64,000 nt of DNA from Tetrapyrgos nigripes (GCA_013368315.1 JAACJM010000064.1:1-64000), one strand, 5' to 3'; positions 1 to 11,675 are shown, counted from the stretch's first letter. Translations and numbers: made by a program. The notes: generated by a model not told the origin, from the letters alone.

Positions 1-1330
1 GAAATGAGGAAATACATCGGATGATTGGAGAATGAAGCGGTAAATGTGTACACCGAAATGAAATGGATTGATTGTTGCGAGATTGGAGGATGAAGCGTAT
101 TTAGCTATGGGTGTATTCAGTGCAAGAGCAAAAGCGCAGAACGGAAAAGGCTTCAAAAGAGGATATCAAGTTGAAACGTCCTCTCGTGGGTGAACTCGGT
201 GATTGAACTGTGCTGTGATTAATTGCTCTGTTGTACGATAGTGCTGTGTTACAATGCTCTTTCTATTTTCTGTATCGTTTGTATCTAGTAGGTTGTACTA
301 GTATTCAGTATACTCAGCTGCACATATATGCTGCTGGTCAGACGACGCCAGTCAGAAGCCCAGTCTCTAGTTAGCGTCAGCTCAGGAGGCGCTAGGTTTC
401 TGGCTGTAGGATACATCACGTTTCTGTGTAGATCAGAAAGTAATTGGGAAACCACTCGTATACATTGCCTTGAGAAACGTGACGATTCCTTGAAGTTTTA
501 TCACCGTAAGATACTTAACGGATTCTACCGAAGTGTAATCATCAAGTATACCAGCAAGTTTCTATTTCTTCCATACTTAGTGGTTCCTTTCAAGTCGAAA
601 ATGAGTTTGGATACATAAAAATGCTCGGTAGGTGGAAAACATAGCAAATCTCAAATCATTTATTAGCTGAATCTTCGTAATCGTATATTTCGGGTTTCCT
701 TTCAAACTTTCATCCACCTAACATTCATTCCTGCGCGGCGTGCAACGTCACGGAACGTGTGACCAGACCTTCTTTAAAGGCTCGCGAACCTGGTCAAACC
801 ACTCCGCCGCTTTTGATGCCAATGCACTCCTCAACCTTGTCCCAATCACTGTCCCTCCAACCGGCAACCCTGTCTATCTCCCTCAACCACTCTTCTGCAC
901 CAATGCCCTGTGTGCCCCAGAAAACGCGGATACGAGACATAGTGACGAAGACCAGAGAAACACGTGTGACGTGTCAGCGAAAGAAGACGAGAAGCTCTGA
1001 AAAACAAGAAATTGACCGAAGAAAGATGTTCCGAAAGGTGCGCGTGGTGAGAATCGCGCTCTCGTCACCAGAATGGAGTAGGCTGGGGGCTGGCTATTGC
1101 TATGCCAGAGCCAAACGCAGTGGATTGAAGTCAAGAGCTAGCTACAACGTACATGCAAAGCTGCATACTACGCGATCACGTGACTGGGATGGGCCTAGAC
1201 CTCCCCGAAACCCCTACTCCACCGTGGAACCCATCTTGATGGCCATTGTTCTTCCATGCGGCGGTGCCACCTTTACACTTAAATTCCTCCCTTCCCAACC
1301 ACTGTCCACTTCAAGTGGCCCCTGCTCCGG
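1..1330. other. Intergenic, no gene recognised
   Basis: No reading frame in this stretch has recognisable family features or a convincing exon chain. Short open frames exist on both strands, including one on the minus strand of about 48 codons near 795-940, but none shows a domain. The region immediately before the homeodomain gene may contain unrecognised 5' exons of that gene, because HD1 proteins normally have about 100 residues before the homeodomain and these are missing from the visible frame. Confidence 0.5.
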
Positions 1331-1345
1331 GTGCATCGCAGCACT

Positions 1346-2269
1346 ATGAGGCAAGTCGGATACAAACTAGCCTACGACTGGCTGCTAGACCACCTCCACA
1401 ACCCATATCCATCCGTCATAAAGCGTACAGAAATCGGTGAAGCCGCCGGATTCTCTCGTAAATCCATCGACAACTGGTTCATCGAGGCTCGTAAATACAT
1501 CGGATGGAACGCCCTGCGACAGAATTTCAAGACCCGCAAGCAGACGATTGAAGAGGCTACGCGTGTTCTTTTGCCTACCGATCCAAATCGATATGTGAGG
1601 GGGCTGTATGATGACGAGATAAGGGCGATGGTGGAACGTGCGAGAACTATGTTTTATGAGCCCGAGGAGGCTGCTGGCGAGCCTGAGTCAAGCTCAGTAT
1701 CGGAAACTCCAAGGGAGGAGGCTAGAAGGGAAATGTACTCCCAGGTCAATTGGGTTGTTAATACTGGGAAACAAGCTGCTGTGGTAGACCATCATGCGAG
1801 AGATGTGCCCGATGATGATCTTCCTGAGACTGGCATGCCTTCGTCAAGCTCAGCTCCTGCTCCCAGAGAGGAGGCTGGAAATGATTCATACTCCGGTGTC
1901 CGGGTAATACACCCATCTTACTCAACCTACTACTCCTCCGAAGTCGAAGCCGAAGAAGCCATGGACCAAGCTACGACGACAGACACCCACTCCGTTTATG
2001 ACGACATAACTGGGAGTAGCCTGCAACCTGTGTCGAGATGGGCATCAGGATCGACAGAAAACTTCGACGACGATTCGTACACCGATTATGAGCAGGATGA
2101 GCCTTTAAACCGAGCTAGAGCTGACGCTTTGCTTTATCGACACCAATCTGCTCCCTTTGTTCCAGCCGCTTGGGCTGACCTACAACGTCGTGCTCGGGAA
2201 GAATGGGAGGGTGCCTTTTCAGTGCATTCTCATTACCGTCATGAAGGTTACTTTTCCCTTGTATATTGA
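1346..2269 (+). CDS. HD1-class TALE homeodomain protein (mating-type-like)
   Basis: This encodes a homeodomain transcription factor resembling the HD1 proteins of basidiomycete mating-type loci. The domain lies at the very N-terminus (about residues 5-60 when started at the ATG at 1346). It shows the TALE hallmark between helices 1 and 2 (HNPYPS) and a recognition helix with the WF-x-EAR signature (NWFIEARKYIGWNALR); the IGW..L tail after helix 3 is typical of HD1. The rest, about 240 residues, is acidic and serine-rich and looks disordered. The open frame extends upstream only to a stop at 1280 and its first codons use GTG, so I chose the first ATG. Family members have an N-terminal specificity region that is not visible, so the gene may be truncated or have missed exons. 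No HD2 partner and no mitochondrial intermediate peptidase gene, the usual neighbours of the mating locus, is seen in the window. It may therefore be an orphan homeodomain gene. Confidence 0.75.
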   Translation: MRQVGYKLAYDWLLDHLHNPYPSVIKRTEIGEAAGFSRKSIDNWFIEARKYIGWNALRQNFKTRKQTIEEATRVLLPTDPNRYVRGLYDDEIRAMVERARTMFYEPEEAAGEPESSSVSETPREEARREMYSQVNWVVNTGKQAAVVDHHARDVPDDDLPETGMPSSSSAPAPREEAGNDSYSGVRVIHPSYSTYYSSEVEAEEAMDQATTTDTHSVYDDITGSSLQPVSRWASGSTENFDDDSYTDYEQDEPLNRARADALLYRHQSAPFVPAAWADLQRRAREEWEGAFSVHSHYRHEGYFSLVY

Positions 2270-2658
2270 GGTGTTTCGTGCGCTGATATCTCTTCTAGGT
2301 TGATGATGCTTTTGATCACCGGCACTCATTGGGCGCCTGCTCCTGAATAGACTTATGGCTCGCAGAATGTTTTGAACATGACAAACATACCATACCAGTA
2401 CCTCTCGGGTTCAGTCACAGTCGTCGTTGACCCCTGTAATAGAACGCCAAATCGAAATAAGGATTTTTTTAAAAACTTGTGACTTGGTAGCAAGTCTGCC
2501 TCTGGAAGTAAAACATTATTCTGAACTTGACCTGTACTTAGTTACCTATCAAGTTATGCAAGTATGAGTCGCCAGACTATGACTCCGAGCCTGAGTTGTG
2601 GATGTGAAACGCCGCGTGAGACGACGGCACGCCTTTCTCTTTCTTTCTCTTTCCCATC
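2270..2658. other. Intergenic spacer
   Basis: This spacer between the homeodomain gene and the first F-box gene contains short AT-rich runs around 2465. I see no gene or repeat in it. Confidence 0.5.
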
Positions 2659-4367
2659 ATGCACCCCTTGTTTCTGGTTCCAGAACTTCTCATAATTGTT
2701 TTCCGAAAGCTGAAGAGACTAGACCAGGTTCACTGCACTCTCGTATGCAAGCTCTGGTCAGAGATAGCCTTGGATATCCTTTGGAATAGGGCCTTGGCGC
2801 TGGAGTTGCTGGCCAACCTTTTGGCGCCGGTGAAGAGGACATCAAGTTCAATCCGTATGATTCCTAACATATATGTACGTACGCATTTTGCGTCACGACA
2901 AGAGAAAGACTGACTTACCGTTGTATTGAAGTCCTTTGGCGCACTTCTGGACGAACACGCCTGGTCGCGTTTCCACTCCATGTACAGCAGTCGAGTACGA
3001 ACCCTTTGCCACTTCAGCCCATTCTCCGATTCAGACCTATCCGATTTCTCCTCCATCTTTCAAGAGATCGAGGCTACCCGGCCAGTTTCGCTACCAATCC
3101 TACCAGAACTTCGAGTCCTTGAATGGAGGAGTGATCCCGTAACCTTCCAAAGTTCCATTTTCATGCACGACAAGATCAAGAAATTTATTACCGTGGCCAT
3201 TGATGAATCTCAGAATCTTGAAGATGTCAAGATCAGCCATCTAAGGTCGCTATCACGAGCCATTTCAACTCGCATGCCCTTCCTCACCTTCCTAGAGGTG
3301 GAACTATACCCAAGACAAGAATACGTTGCATCGCTTGTTGTACTCCTGAACAATCTTTCAAATCTCACTCATTTTGGGACATCAGCTTTCGATGACATCT
3401 CCCCAATCCTGTCTTGCAGCGGCGCTTCTAGACTGCAAAGTCTAAAGCTTTTCGCATTCGTCTTTGACAAGGCCACTCGCAAATCCGGTGGACCGTTTCC
3501 AGAAGGCAATTACCCTGCACGTCTAGGCAACCTTGCAGTATGTGTCGTGAAGTACAGTGCTATCACCCCATTTTTCCAACATCACGATCTCGTTTACTTG
3601 AAGACCATCAACATCAAGACATTCCACGTCGAAAAACCGGTGTCAGTCCGACTTTTTTTCCATATTCTTTCCCGTTCTTGTCCAGCACTGGCTTTCGTTT
3701 ATGTCGCTTTCTGTAACGACGACTATTGGCTCAGAGACGATGAGGTGTCACCACCAGCCCCAAACGAAGAAATTGTTACCTTTGACGACATGAAGACCAT
3801 GCTAAACTGCAAAAACATTGCCGATTTTCTTTCATCCATCACTACGCTCCCAGCTTGACAGATTTGGACCTGGAGACGATAGCCAAGGCGTGGCCTGGTT
3901 TAGTGCACCTCTCGTTATGCTATAATCCCCGTGTTGCGTGTACCCGAGCAGATAAACCCACCCTTCCAGGCCTTTTCCACCTAACTTCTCGCTGCCTAAA
4001 ACTCGAAGAAGTTTGCCTCCTCTTCGACACCAAACGTTGCAACCCCTCTCCTCCATCATTCACTTTTTCCAATCCATCGTCATCTACGCTTCGTGGCTTT
4101 GCAAAGCTAAAGCGTCTATCCGTTTGTACGTCACAGCTCGAAGCGAACAGTGTATCGAATGTGCTCAAGCTACTGTGTCAGTTATGTTCGCCGCTCTGCA
4201 GCATAGAATGGACTCAAGGTTCTACTGGAGGGTCTCCGAGTCGTTGGCAGACTGTTAAAGAGACGTTTCCTTTGGTTTACGAGATGCACACAAGAATACA
4301 AAAGAGGGAGGAGGGGATTAGCAAACTGGAGCACGAGTTGGCCGACACCAGGGCCCTAACTGCCTGA
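2659..4367 (+). pseudogene. F-box/LRR-type protein gene with one frameshift
   Basis: This is a typical basidiomycete F-box protein, expected to act as a substrate adaptor of SCF ubiquitin ligases. Exon 1 (2659-2874) encodes the F-box (MHPLFLVPELLIIVFRKLKR, then LVCKLWSEIALDILW). An intron at about 2875-2931 has the donor GTACGT and an acceptor ending TTGAAG. Exon 2 starts SFGALLDEHAW and runs as leucine-rich, RNI-like sequence. At about 3826-3830, in a T-rich run, the frame must slip by one base: upstream ends KNIADF, and the downstream frame continues SFIHHYAPSLTDLDLETI. The intact paralog on the other strand reads KMSHFHFRHPLPVCLSDKDM across the same place, so this is a one-base loss in this copy rather than an intron. 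It ends at about 4367. It is either a recent pseudogene, an assembly error or, less likely, a programmed shift. Confidence 0.75.
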
Positions 4368-4886
4368 GCAGGTACAGCAAAAGAACCACCCGACTGGTAT
4401 GTGAGTGATGAGCGTTCACTTGATTTAATTTTCGCTCACCTTCGCTCTCATTCAGAACAACAAATACATTACTAGATGGCATTGGTGGGATATACTTTTT
4501 ACTGGAGTCGTGACATACTACTTTTTACCGTTTGTAACAATATTACTTGTATGCGTCCGAAAACTCTAGTCCTAGAACAGTACCTACTATACCAGCTCAT
4601 CCATTCCTGGCGAATATTTCTTCTTCACTGGAGCAAGGGCATTGGACAACTGCTTAACGTCCAGTACGTCCGACTAAAAAAGGCCCAAAGCGGATTCTAA
4701 TCAACCAAAATGCACTGCTGTTGATCTGTTTCGAGGACTTGGAGAATTGCGGAAAGGAGTTCGGGTATGGTGAATAAATAGTGCATGATAGTGGATGGAG
4801 TTTAATTATTATAAAAAAGACTGCTGGCAAGACACGCGTGCACACGACCGTTCATGAGATTTGCCAAACTAAAGTCTGACACTACT
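4368..4886. other. Intergenic spacer between convergent F-box genes
   Basis: This region lies between the 3' ends of two convergent F-box paralogs. Segments around 4640-4720 on the minus strand vaguely resemble the F-box second-exon region, but I cannot support a gene. Confidence 0.35.
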
Positions 4887-6630
4887 TCAGTCCACATCGA
4901 CAATGCCAGTAGACTGAAACTTTTCCAGATCCATCGCACGAGTTATGACCTCCACCTCATGCTGAAGATCCTCGTCTTGCAGGTTAGCCCCGCCATGAGC
5001 CTTGTAGACTTTGCTAAACTGCGGAAAAGTCTTCGCAACCACATCCCAAACCGACTCTATAGGTTCATCGAGCTCCCAGTCATAAGTTTCGTCAAGTGGG
5101 GGAAAGACCAAGAGGCAGTCAGCACTGCAGAGTTGACCCAGCAACTTGGCAATTCCAGGCGCATCTTCTGGCTCCATTTCGGATACGCCCACGTTCAGGA
5201 GCTTCAAATCGGCATGTTTGGTGACAGGGGAAGTTGGTAGGGGTGGAGTTCTGGAAAGACGAGTGTCAAGGTAGAGGGAGAGGTTGTGGAGTTTGAGGCA
5301 GTGATGTGTCAGATGAAAGACGGAGAGCACGGTGGGCGCGTCTTCTGGGTAGATCTCAACGAGCGGGTGAGGGCATAACTCGAGCTCCTCTAGGTCAGGC
5401 CAGGCCATTGCAATCTCCTCCATGTCCTTATCAGACAAGCAGACAGGAAGCGGATGACGGAAGTGGAAATGAGACATCTTCCTACATGTCAGAATACTTC
5501 GCATATCGTCAAAACCGACTACTCTGTCATCGACGTATGCATCCTGTAGGGCGTCAACGTTCATTGCATAGCATGAAATGAGAGTGGTTTTAGCGAGGTT
5601 TGGGCAAGAAGAGGCGAGGGCCTTGAGAAGTACTCGAACAGATACTGAGTATTCAGCAAAACGTGTTTCAAGGGAAAGGGTGTTGAGACTATGAAGGGAA
5701 TGACTTTGGATGAATGAGACCGTTCCGCTGTAGTTGGAAACAACAAGGCGTAAGGAGTTGAGACAGTCGAAGTCATCGTTGTCCGAGGCAGGGGATATCC
5801 TCTCGACGACGCCTCTGACACGATGGCCAAAGAACAGGTAACTGAAGAAGCTCAGATTTTGCATTCGACGAGACGGGGCGATACATGTGAGGAATGGAGA
5901 TATGTCTTGGAATGCAGGAAGATCCAAGCGAGTGATGCAAGGGAAGGCTTGCAAAATCTGAACAATTGGTTCAGTATATTCTGGCCATGCAAAACCGTCC
6001 AAGACGAGGCTCGTGAGAGCAGGCATGCGGTTCGGGATGGTGACAACGTAAGACTGCAGCTCCGTCAAATTTGGGTCCAAACTCCATCCAACACTTGTTT
6101 TGAAATTCCGTATGTCCGGGTGCATGAAAGTGGTAGCCCTTCCCAACGTCTCCAAGGGCCCACACCAATACAGCGTTTGAAGTCTGGGAAGAATAGGAGA
6201 TGTCGATGATGACGCGTGAAGGGATGTGAGTGTGTCCATCAAGGAGGAAATCTGTTGACTGTCCCAATGACGGATGCTCCTAATGCGACTGCAGTACTTC
6301 GATTGGAACCGTATCCACCGAGTATGGTCGGGAGGACTGTCGAATATCTGCAAGCAATCAGACTTGAGTGGCATGAAAGAAAGAAGGATTTTGGCGTACA
6401 TATGTCGCATTTTGATGGCGAAGCCGAGGATCATCCTCCAAACTGTACTTCTTTTGGACTGGGGCAAGGACATTCAACAACCGCTTGATGTCTTGGACGT
6501 CTGCCCAGAGAAGGTCCAGGACAACTTCGGACCATAATGTGCAGACCGAAACACACTGGCGTTGGTCTATCGGCTTAAGATTTTCGAAGATTATCCAGAG
6601 GAGCTCGGGAATGGAGAACAGAGCGTGCAT
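4887..6630 (-). CDS. F-box/LRR-type protein (intact paralog)
   Basis: This is the intact member of the local F-box trio, on the minus strand. Exon 1 (6630-6400) begins MHALFSIPELLWIIFENLK, the F-box, with LWSEVVLDLLWADV following. The intron (6399-6348) has the donor GTACGC and an acceptor ending TTGCAG. Exon 2 (6347-4887) begins IFDSPPDHTRWIRFQSKY. Joined in frame, the two exons give about 563 residues without interruption. The C-terminal part is a degenerate leucine-rich array (LPALTSLVL, ITRLDLPAFQDISPFL, LDTRLSRTPPLP). The expected role is an SCF adaptor that recognises substrates through the repeats; the substrate is unknown. The start was chosen at the second Met of the open frame because it coincides with the start of the F-box and matches the paralog's start. 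It is divergent from the relic at 6825-8258. Confidence 0.85.
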
Positions 6631-6824
6631 GGTGGTTTTGAAAGAAGAGTTAGCGTCCGCTTGTATTTTGTGCATTCCTCTGTGTCACTCGGCGACTACC
6701 GGCAGACAAAGTATGGATTCTGTCCTTTCGTACGACATGTACATGTACTGATATACAAGCTGTACGCAATTTTACAACCCTGATGACCCTACTGCTACCT
6801 AAGTCAAGCAGGTAGACGCGAATT

Positions 6825-8258
6825 CTACTCCTCTTCCTCAGCTGCCCGTTCTTGACGTGCCCGAAAATTCTGTAATTCGATGTCCATAGCATGAGATATC
6901 ACCTCCGGTTCACGCTGAAGATCCTCGTTTTGTTTGTTTGCCCCTCCGTGAGCCTTGTACGCCTCGGAGAACAAGGGGGGCATCTCTGCAACCATGTCCC
7001 AAATCGATTCTAGACCTACTCCGAATTCGTCGTACACAGCAGTTTCATGATCGTATTCACGGGTAAAGTCCAACCTGCATTTTGAACTGCAGAGTTGTGC
7101 GAGCAACTTTGTGATATCGGTAGCATCTTCCATCTCCAACTCGGACACACCCACACAGAGGTCCAAATCGGCAGGTTCGTGAGTAGCTGAGAGTGATGGT
7201 GATGGAATCTTGGAAAGACGAGTGTCGAGGTAAAGGAAAAGATGTTGCAGTTTGGGGCAATGACGTGTCAACAGGAGGATTGCCAGTAAAGTGGGCATCT
7301 CTTCGGGGTAATCACCGTTGCCTGGACTATCACATAACTTGAGGCGCACCAAGTCGGGCCAGGCGATCCCAATTTCCTCTATGTCCTTGTCAGATATGCT
7401 GGATGATGGAATGCGAAGTGAGTAATTTTTTTGCAAGCAAAAATGCTTCGCATGTCATCGAAATACGCATCTCGGAGAGAATTTTCCAACTCTGACGAGT
7501 CTACGTATAAAACGTTGATTGAAGTCAGGTTTGGGCAAGAATTTGAGGTGGTTTTGAAAAGTGTTTGGATAGATGTTTGATCTTCGGGAAGGGATGTATA
7601 GACAACAAGGGATTCAAGGATTGGAACAAATGGGATTGGAGGAACGAGGAGAACATGTTGTATTGCGAGACGCAGACACCTAGAGTCTCCAGACAATGAA
7701 AGTCGTCAAGGGCGGTGAGGGGAGAAATCCTTTCGACGAGGCCGGGCCTCTAACCGGGCCTCTAACCGGGAACCCAACGAAGCCATTCCCAAAGCTAACA
7801 TGGCGAATTTTACCCAGAGGGCCAAGGTGTGTAAGGAATGGAGAAATGTCTTGGAACCCAGGGAGGTGCAGTTGAGTGAGGCAAGGCAGAGCTCGTATAA
7901 TCGTCAAAATTGGTGCGATGTACTCTGGTTTGGGAGTACCGGACAATTGCAACGTAGTGAGGGCAGGCATTCGGACTGGGATAGCTTCAGCAAAGGCCTG
8001 CAGCTTGAAATTATCAGTTCTTGCGATTAAAGTCTGCCAGATGCCCGGGTGCATGAATGACAGAGCCCAGTCCACTTCCTCCCGGCTTTTGCTCGAGTCC
8101 AAGGTACGGAGATTGGGGAAAATGAGGGAAGGTGCACAGAAGACTTGCATGGCACCCACAAAGGCGGTAAAGGAGCGCCATTCAGGCCAACTGAGACTGA
8201 GATTTCGTATGCGACTGTCATATTTTGATTGGAACCGTTCTAGATATGCGGAGTCGTA
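6825..8258 (-). pseudogene. F-box/LRR paralog relic lacking the F-box
   Basis: This is a third copy of the neighbouring F-box family, on the minus strand. It begins at about 8258, just after a plausible splice acceptor (CTGATAG), with DSAYLERFQSKYDSRIRN, which matches RWIRFQSKYCSRIRS in the intact copy. No F-box-encoding first exon is recognisable between here and 8660. The frame shifts near 7690 (LTTFIVWRL stop versus the continuation that aligns with DCLNSLRL) and again near 7400 (KKITHFAFHHP then SSSISDKDIEEI). The intact paralog is uninterrupted at both places. Near 7745 an 'accgggcctcta' repeat yields duplicated VRGP residues. The last frame ends in a glutamate-rich tail at 6825. The missing domain plus two shifts make a functional product unlikely. 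Confidence 0.8.
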
Positions 8259-8665
8259 ATCCTATCAGCATTAGATTAATTAGACAGAGGGATGGAATGC
8301 TCTTGACCTTCTTTGATGGAAGTGGACAACAGAACACTCGTATCGCAAAAGCTATGACTCAATTTCTCCCTTTCTCGTTCTTGGATTTCTGCTTTTAAAC
8401 GGGCGACGTAGTCGGTTCTAGTACACTGTATTATGACTACTTGGTGTATAGAAGACAAGTACAATTATACGTGCTTGTCTCAAACGAAAAGAACGCTGAT
8501 TTGACGTGTACAGTACAGTGTGATATGCACAAGAAAGAACTCTAAGAGCTTGTTTAGTCTGTTAAGTCTCATGAAACTCGTAACAAACGCTGTACGTCAA
8601 CGAGAAGGAGGACGCAAATCTGCAGACTGGGATAAAGTCAATTATTGACACACATTCTAGTCCCG
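8259..8665. other. Intergenic spacer
   Basis: I see no gene. One short minus-strand open frame of 62 codons (8276-8464) has no recognisable features and does not encode the F-box missing from the neighbouring relic. Confidence 0.45.
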
Positions 8666-10222
8666 CTATTTATGACTATATTTCGTCACATAGTAGGCTA
8701 TGGGATTAGATCTTTTGGTCTTCAGACCATCTGCTTTTACAGCAGGATAGGTATCTTGGGTGACACCAGGGCCCTGAAGAAACAAGCATATCCAGTCAGC
8801 ATACTACGCCCGCATACATAAAACCCAAACTCACGAAATCATAAACGAACGGCCGACTATCCGTCGCGCCAAAAAGCCTCGAGCTCTCCAATACAACATC
8901 ATAAACCGGTGAACGATCATTCCCAGGTGCATATACGCTCCAACCGTTTTTCGGGGACCGGACATCCCAAAAACAGACAACACTATGTCTAGCTGAGCCA
9001 GCAGCGATGTGACTCCCAGCTCCACCACCTGATGAAACGGAGTAGATGGGGTCAAAAGTCCATGGGTCTGATAACGACAGAACTGGATGAAGTCGTGGGA
9101 TTTGGTGGGTAGTACTGTCTGAAGAGTACAACGACGATGACGACACGCGGATGGGCGAACGTAAATCATGGACGTGGACTTGGCCGTCAAACCACCCCGA
9201 AACGACGATCTGGGGAGAAGATCCCCAAGGAGAGGATAGAGGTGCTGAGCAGATACCGTAGACGGCAGAAGATACGCTAGGAGTATCTTTACTGGTATCG
9301 AGAATAACAGTGGGTTTTTCGGGAAGCTCGGTCCCGTACAGAATGGAATAGACGGCCAAGGGTGTTTTTGAGGAGGTACCAAATGCTGCGAAAGGCGTCG
9401 AAGCCTTCGTGGTAAGGTAGGATTTCCAACTGCGTGTGCCCAACTGGATGGAGGATAGGGCTGGCTCTAGGGATGTTGGTGACCTAAAGGATGCCTCTCC
9501 GGTGGAGGACAGGGAAAGTAGAAGAGAGCCCTCGCACGAAAGGCTTTCTATGCTCCCTCCCATAGGAGAAATGTTGCCGAGGTGTGTGACTTTGCCTGTC
9601 ATATTTGCGTCGTCTTGGGATAGTAGCACCACCTGGGTGAATGTACCATCCTGAAGGCCGCAAAGAAGAGTCTGACATGATTCTTCATCATGGATGGAGA
9701 CTATAGATGTGATGTCACGTCTACTGTCAGGATTGGCACTTAAAGATAAGGAGCCTTCGCACTGAACCGAGGGTTGGCTGGAGTCAGACTTTATGACATT
9801 GAATTTGTAACAGAATATGGTACAGCCGGAGGCAACAACAAGACGTGTCTTGCTCAAGGCAAGTGTTGGTTGAAAGCGGCCTTTCCAGGGTCTTGATAGT
9901 GGACGAGCTACGAATCGTAAATTTGACCAAGCTCGGTCAGTAAGAGTGTTGTACCGCACGCGACGTGCAGGAGACCATGTTTCGTATGCTCGGGAGAGAC
10001 TGAGGCTGTTTCTAGGATTACGACGGAGATAATTACACCAGCCATATGTATCTATCTGTGCAGTTCCATGACGAATGAGTATTATGGAAAGCAGAAAGCA
10101 GGACTTACCAGTGTAAAGAACGTTTTACAGGTTCTATAAAGAGCAGCAAGCTCAGATATACCAAAATACTGGACAATTACAATGAGAACATCGGTTGGAA
10201 GCTCTAGCAAATGCAGGTTCAT
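8666..10222 (-). CDS. F-box protein with WD40-like repeats
   Basis: There are three exons on the minus strand: 10222-10109, 10055-8835 and 8773-8666. Together they give about 480 residues. The N-terminus (MNLHLLELPTDVLIVIVQYF, then LAALYRTCKTFFTL) is an F-box. Exon 2 starts IDTYGWCNYLRRNPRNSLSL and contains degenerate WD/beta-propeller strands (IVVSGWFDGQVHVHDLRSP, SVVCFWDVRSP, SPVYDVVLESSRLFGATDSR). The last exon gives GPGVTQDTYPAVKADGLK and ends in YSHK. Introns have GTAAGT and GTGAGT donors and phase-0 junctions. The expected role is substrate recognition for an SCF ubiquitin ligase through the propeller; the substrate is unknown. The ATG at 10222 is only 80 bp from the oppositely oriented RPF2 start, so the two genes must share a promoter region. 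Confidence 0.85.
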
Positions 10223-10302
10223 GGAAGCGAGAGTGTAAAGGGAATCATAGCGGAGCGTCGGATTGGTAAGCGACTTGTCAAAAATCTTGTACCTCGTCCA
10301 AC
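10223..10302. promoter_or_regulatory. 80-bp divergent promoter (F-box/WD gene and RPF2)
   Basis: The start codons of the minus-strand F-box/WD gene and the plus-strand RPF2 gene are separated by only these bases. All 5' leaders and core promoters must overlap here or extend into the opposite gene. No canonical TATA box is obvious. Confidence 0.6.
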
Positions 10303-11482
10303 ATGCTACGGACAATGTGAGTACCTAGTCGCTCTATCTGGGACTTTTCTTATCGTCTTTACCTGCAGAAAACCCAAGAATGCTCGTTCAAAACGTGCCT
10401 TGGAAGCACGCGAACCAAAGGAGATTGAGGATCCTCGTACCGCAATTTTCGTCAAAGGTACACATACAGGAGAAGTACTTAACGGTGTAATGAAAGATTT
10501 GGTGCGTAGAGCCTAGCCTATCATACACGCTTCTGTATCTGAAATTTTGCAGATGGCACTGAAACGACCAAACGCTATATCCTTCTCGAAGAAAAATGTG
10601 ATACGCCCTTTTGATGATCCTACCTCTGCTTCAGGTTCTACTTCGAATCAGTCACTCGAGTTCTGGTCATCAAAGAACGACGCAACTCTTTTTGCTATTG
10701 GACAGAGCACAAAAAAGCGTCCAAATGGTCTGACATTTGTACGAATGTATGATGGAAAAGTTTTGGATATGATAGAAGTCGCGGTAGAGAACTATATCTC
10801 TATGGCAGATATCAAGGTCGGAAAACACTTCTTAGCTACACTCATTTTCTGATATGCCATCTTCATCTAGTCTGCCAAATCTACACCCGGTCACAAACCA
10901 TTGATGCATTTCGGTTCTGAACTCTTCGACACACACCCTCGTTTCATGCAACTAAAATCTATGCTCATGTCATTTTTCAACGGCGAAGAAATCGAATCAA
11001 TATGCTTGACTGGTCTTGAATACGTTATCAGTGTAACTTGCGCACCTACACCCGCTTCCCTCAATACCGCTTCATCATCTACAGAGTCCACCGCATTGCC
11101 AAAAGTCCATATCAGGACATATACCACAAAATTGCTTTCCTCGGGTACCCGTATACCACGAGTCGAGCTAGTCAACATGGGTCCTTCAATTGACCTTTCG
11201 CTTCGTCGTCACACGCCACCTGATCCTGAATTGCTCAAGCAAGCAATGAAGAGACCCAAGCTGAAGAAGACGGATGTGGAGAAGGGTCTGGGGAAGAAGA
11301 GGAAGAATATGGAAGTGGACGAGATGGGAGATCTCAGAGGTCGGGTGCATGTGGGCAAGCAGGATCTTGGGAAGCTTCAGACGAGGAAGATGAAGGGGCT
11401 TAAAGGAGGCAAGTTCGAGGCAGACGATGGCGAAGAAGATGGAGAGGAGGAGGATGGTGCGAAGAAGAGAAGAACGTCGTGA
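10303..11482 (+). CDS. RPF2: Ribosome biogenesis factor RPF2 (Brix domain)
   Basis: RPF2, with RRS1, loads the 5S RNP (5S rRNA, L5 and L11) onto pre-60S particles in the nucleolus. I join four exons: 10303-10316, 10369-10501, 10553-10816 and 10871-11482, giving about 340 residues, the usual family size. The tiny first exon encodes MLRT; the split Ile codon then leads to KPKNARSKRALEAREPK, the classic RPF2 N-terminus. The Brix core follows: NAISFSKKNVIRPFDD, LEFWSSKNDATLFAIGQSTKKRPN, MHFGSELFDTHPRFMQLKSM. The conserved C-terminal signature MGDLRGRVHVGKQDLGKLQT precedes a lysine-rich, acidic tail. Introns use GTGAGT, GTGCGT and GTCGGA donors; the last is slightly unusual, but the frame and homology support it. 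Frame continuity and the family signature make this a secure call. Confidence 0.95.
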
Positions 11483-11675
11483 TCGTTTTTAGGTTTTGTG
11501 ACTGTTTTCTGATGGATGTACCATTGCATCAGTCGCAAATTCTGTGCTACACATATCACTGCAGACTGCGCAGAAATGTGTGTCTAGTATTTGCATATAG
11601 CTTGTAGTTGTACATGTGGTGCCAAAAATCTATGTACTCGACGTGGGTGTCCGACATCTGTGTCCCGAGGAACAC

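Noticed and set aside
3820..3860. An intron or programmed frameshift to explain the frame change in the first F-box gene.
   Set aside because: Any GT-AG pair that removes the shift would also remove the conserved DDMKTML segment; no pseudoknot or conserved slip site is evident. A simple one-base loss is the most economical explanation.
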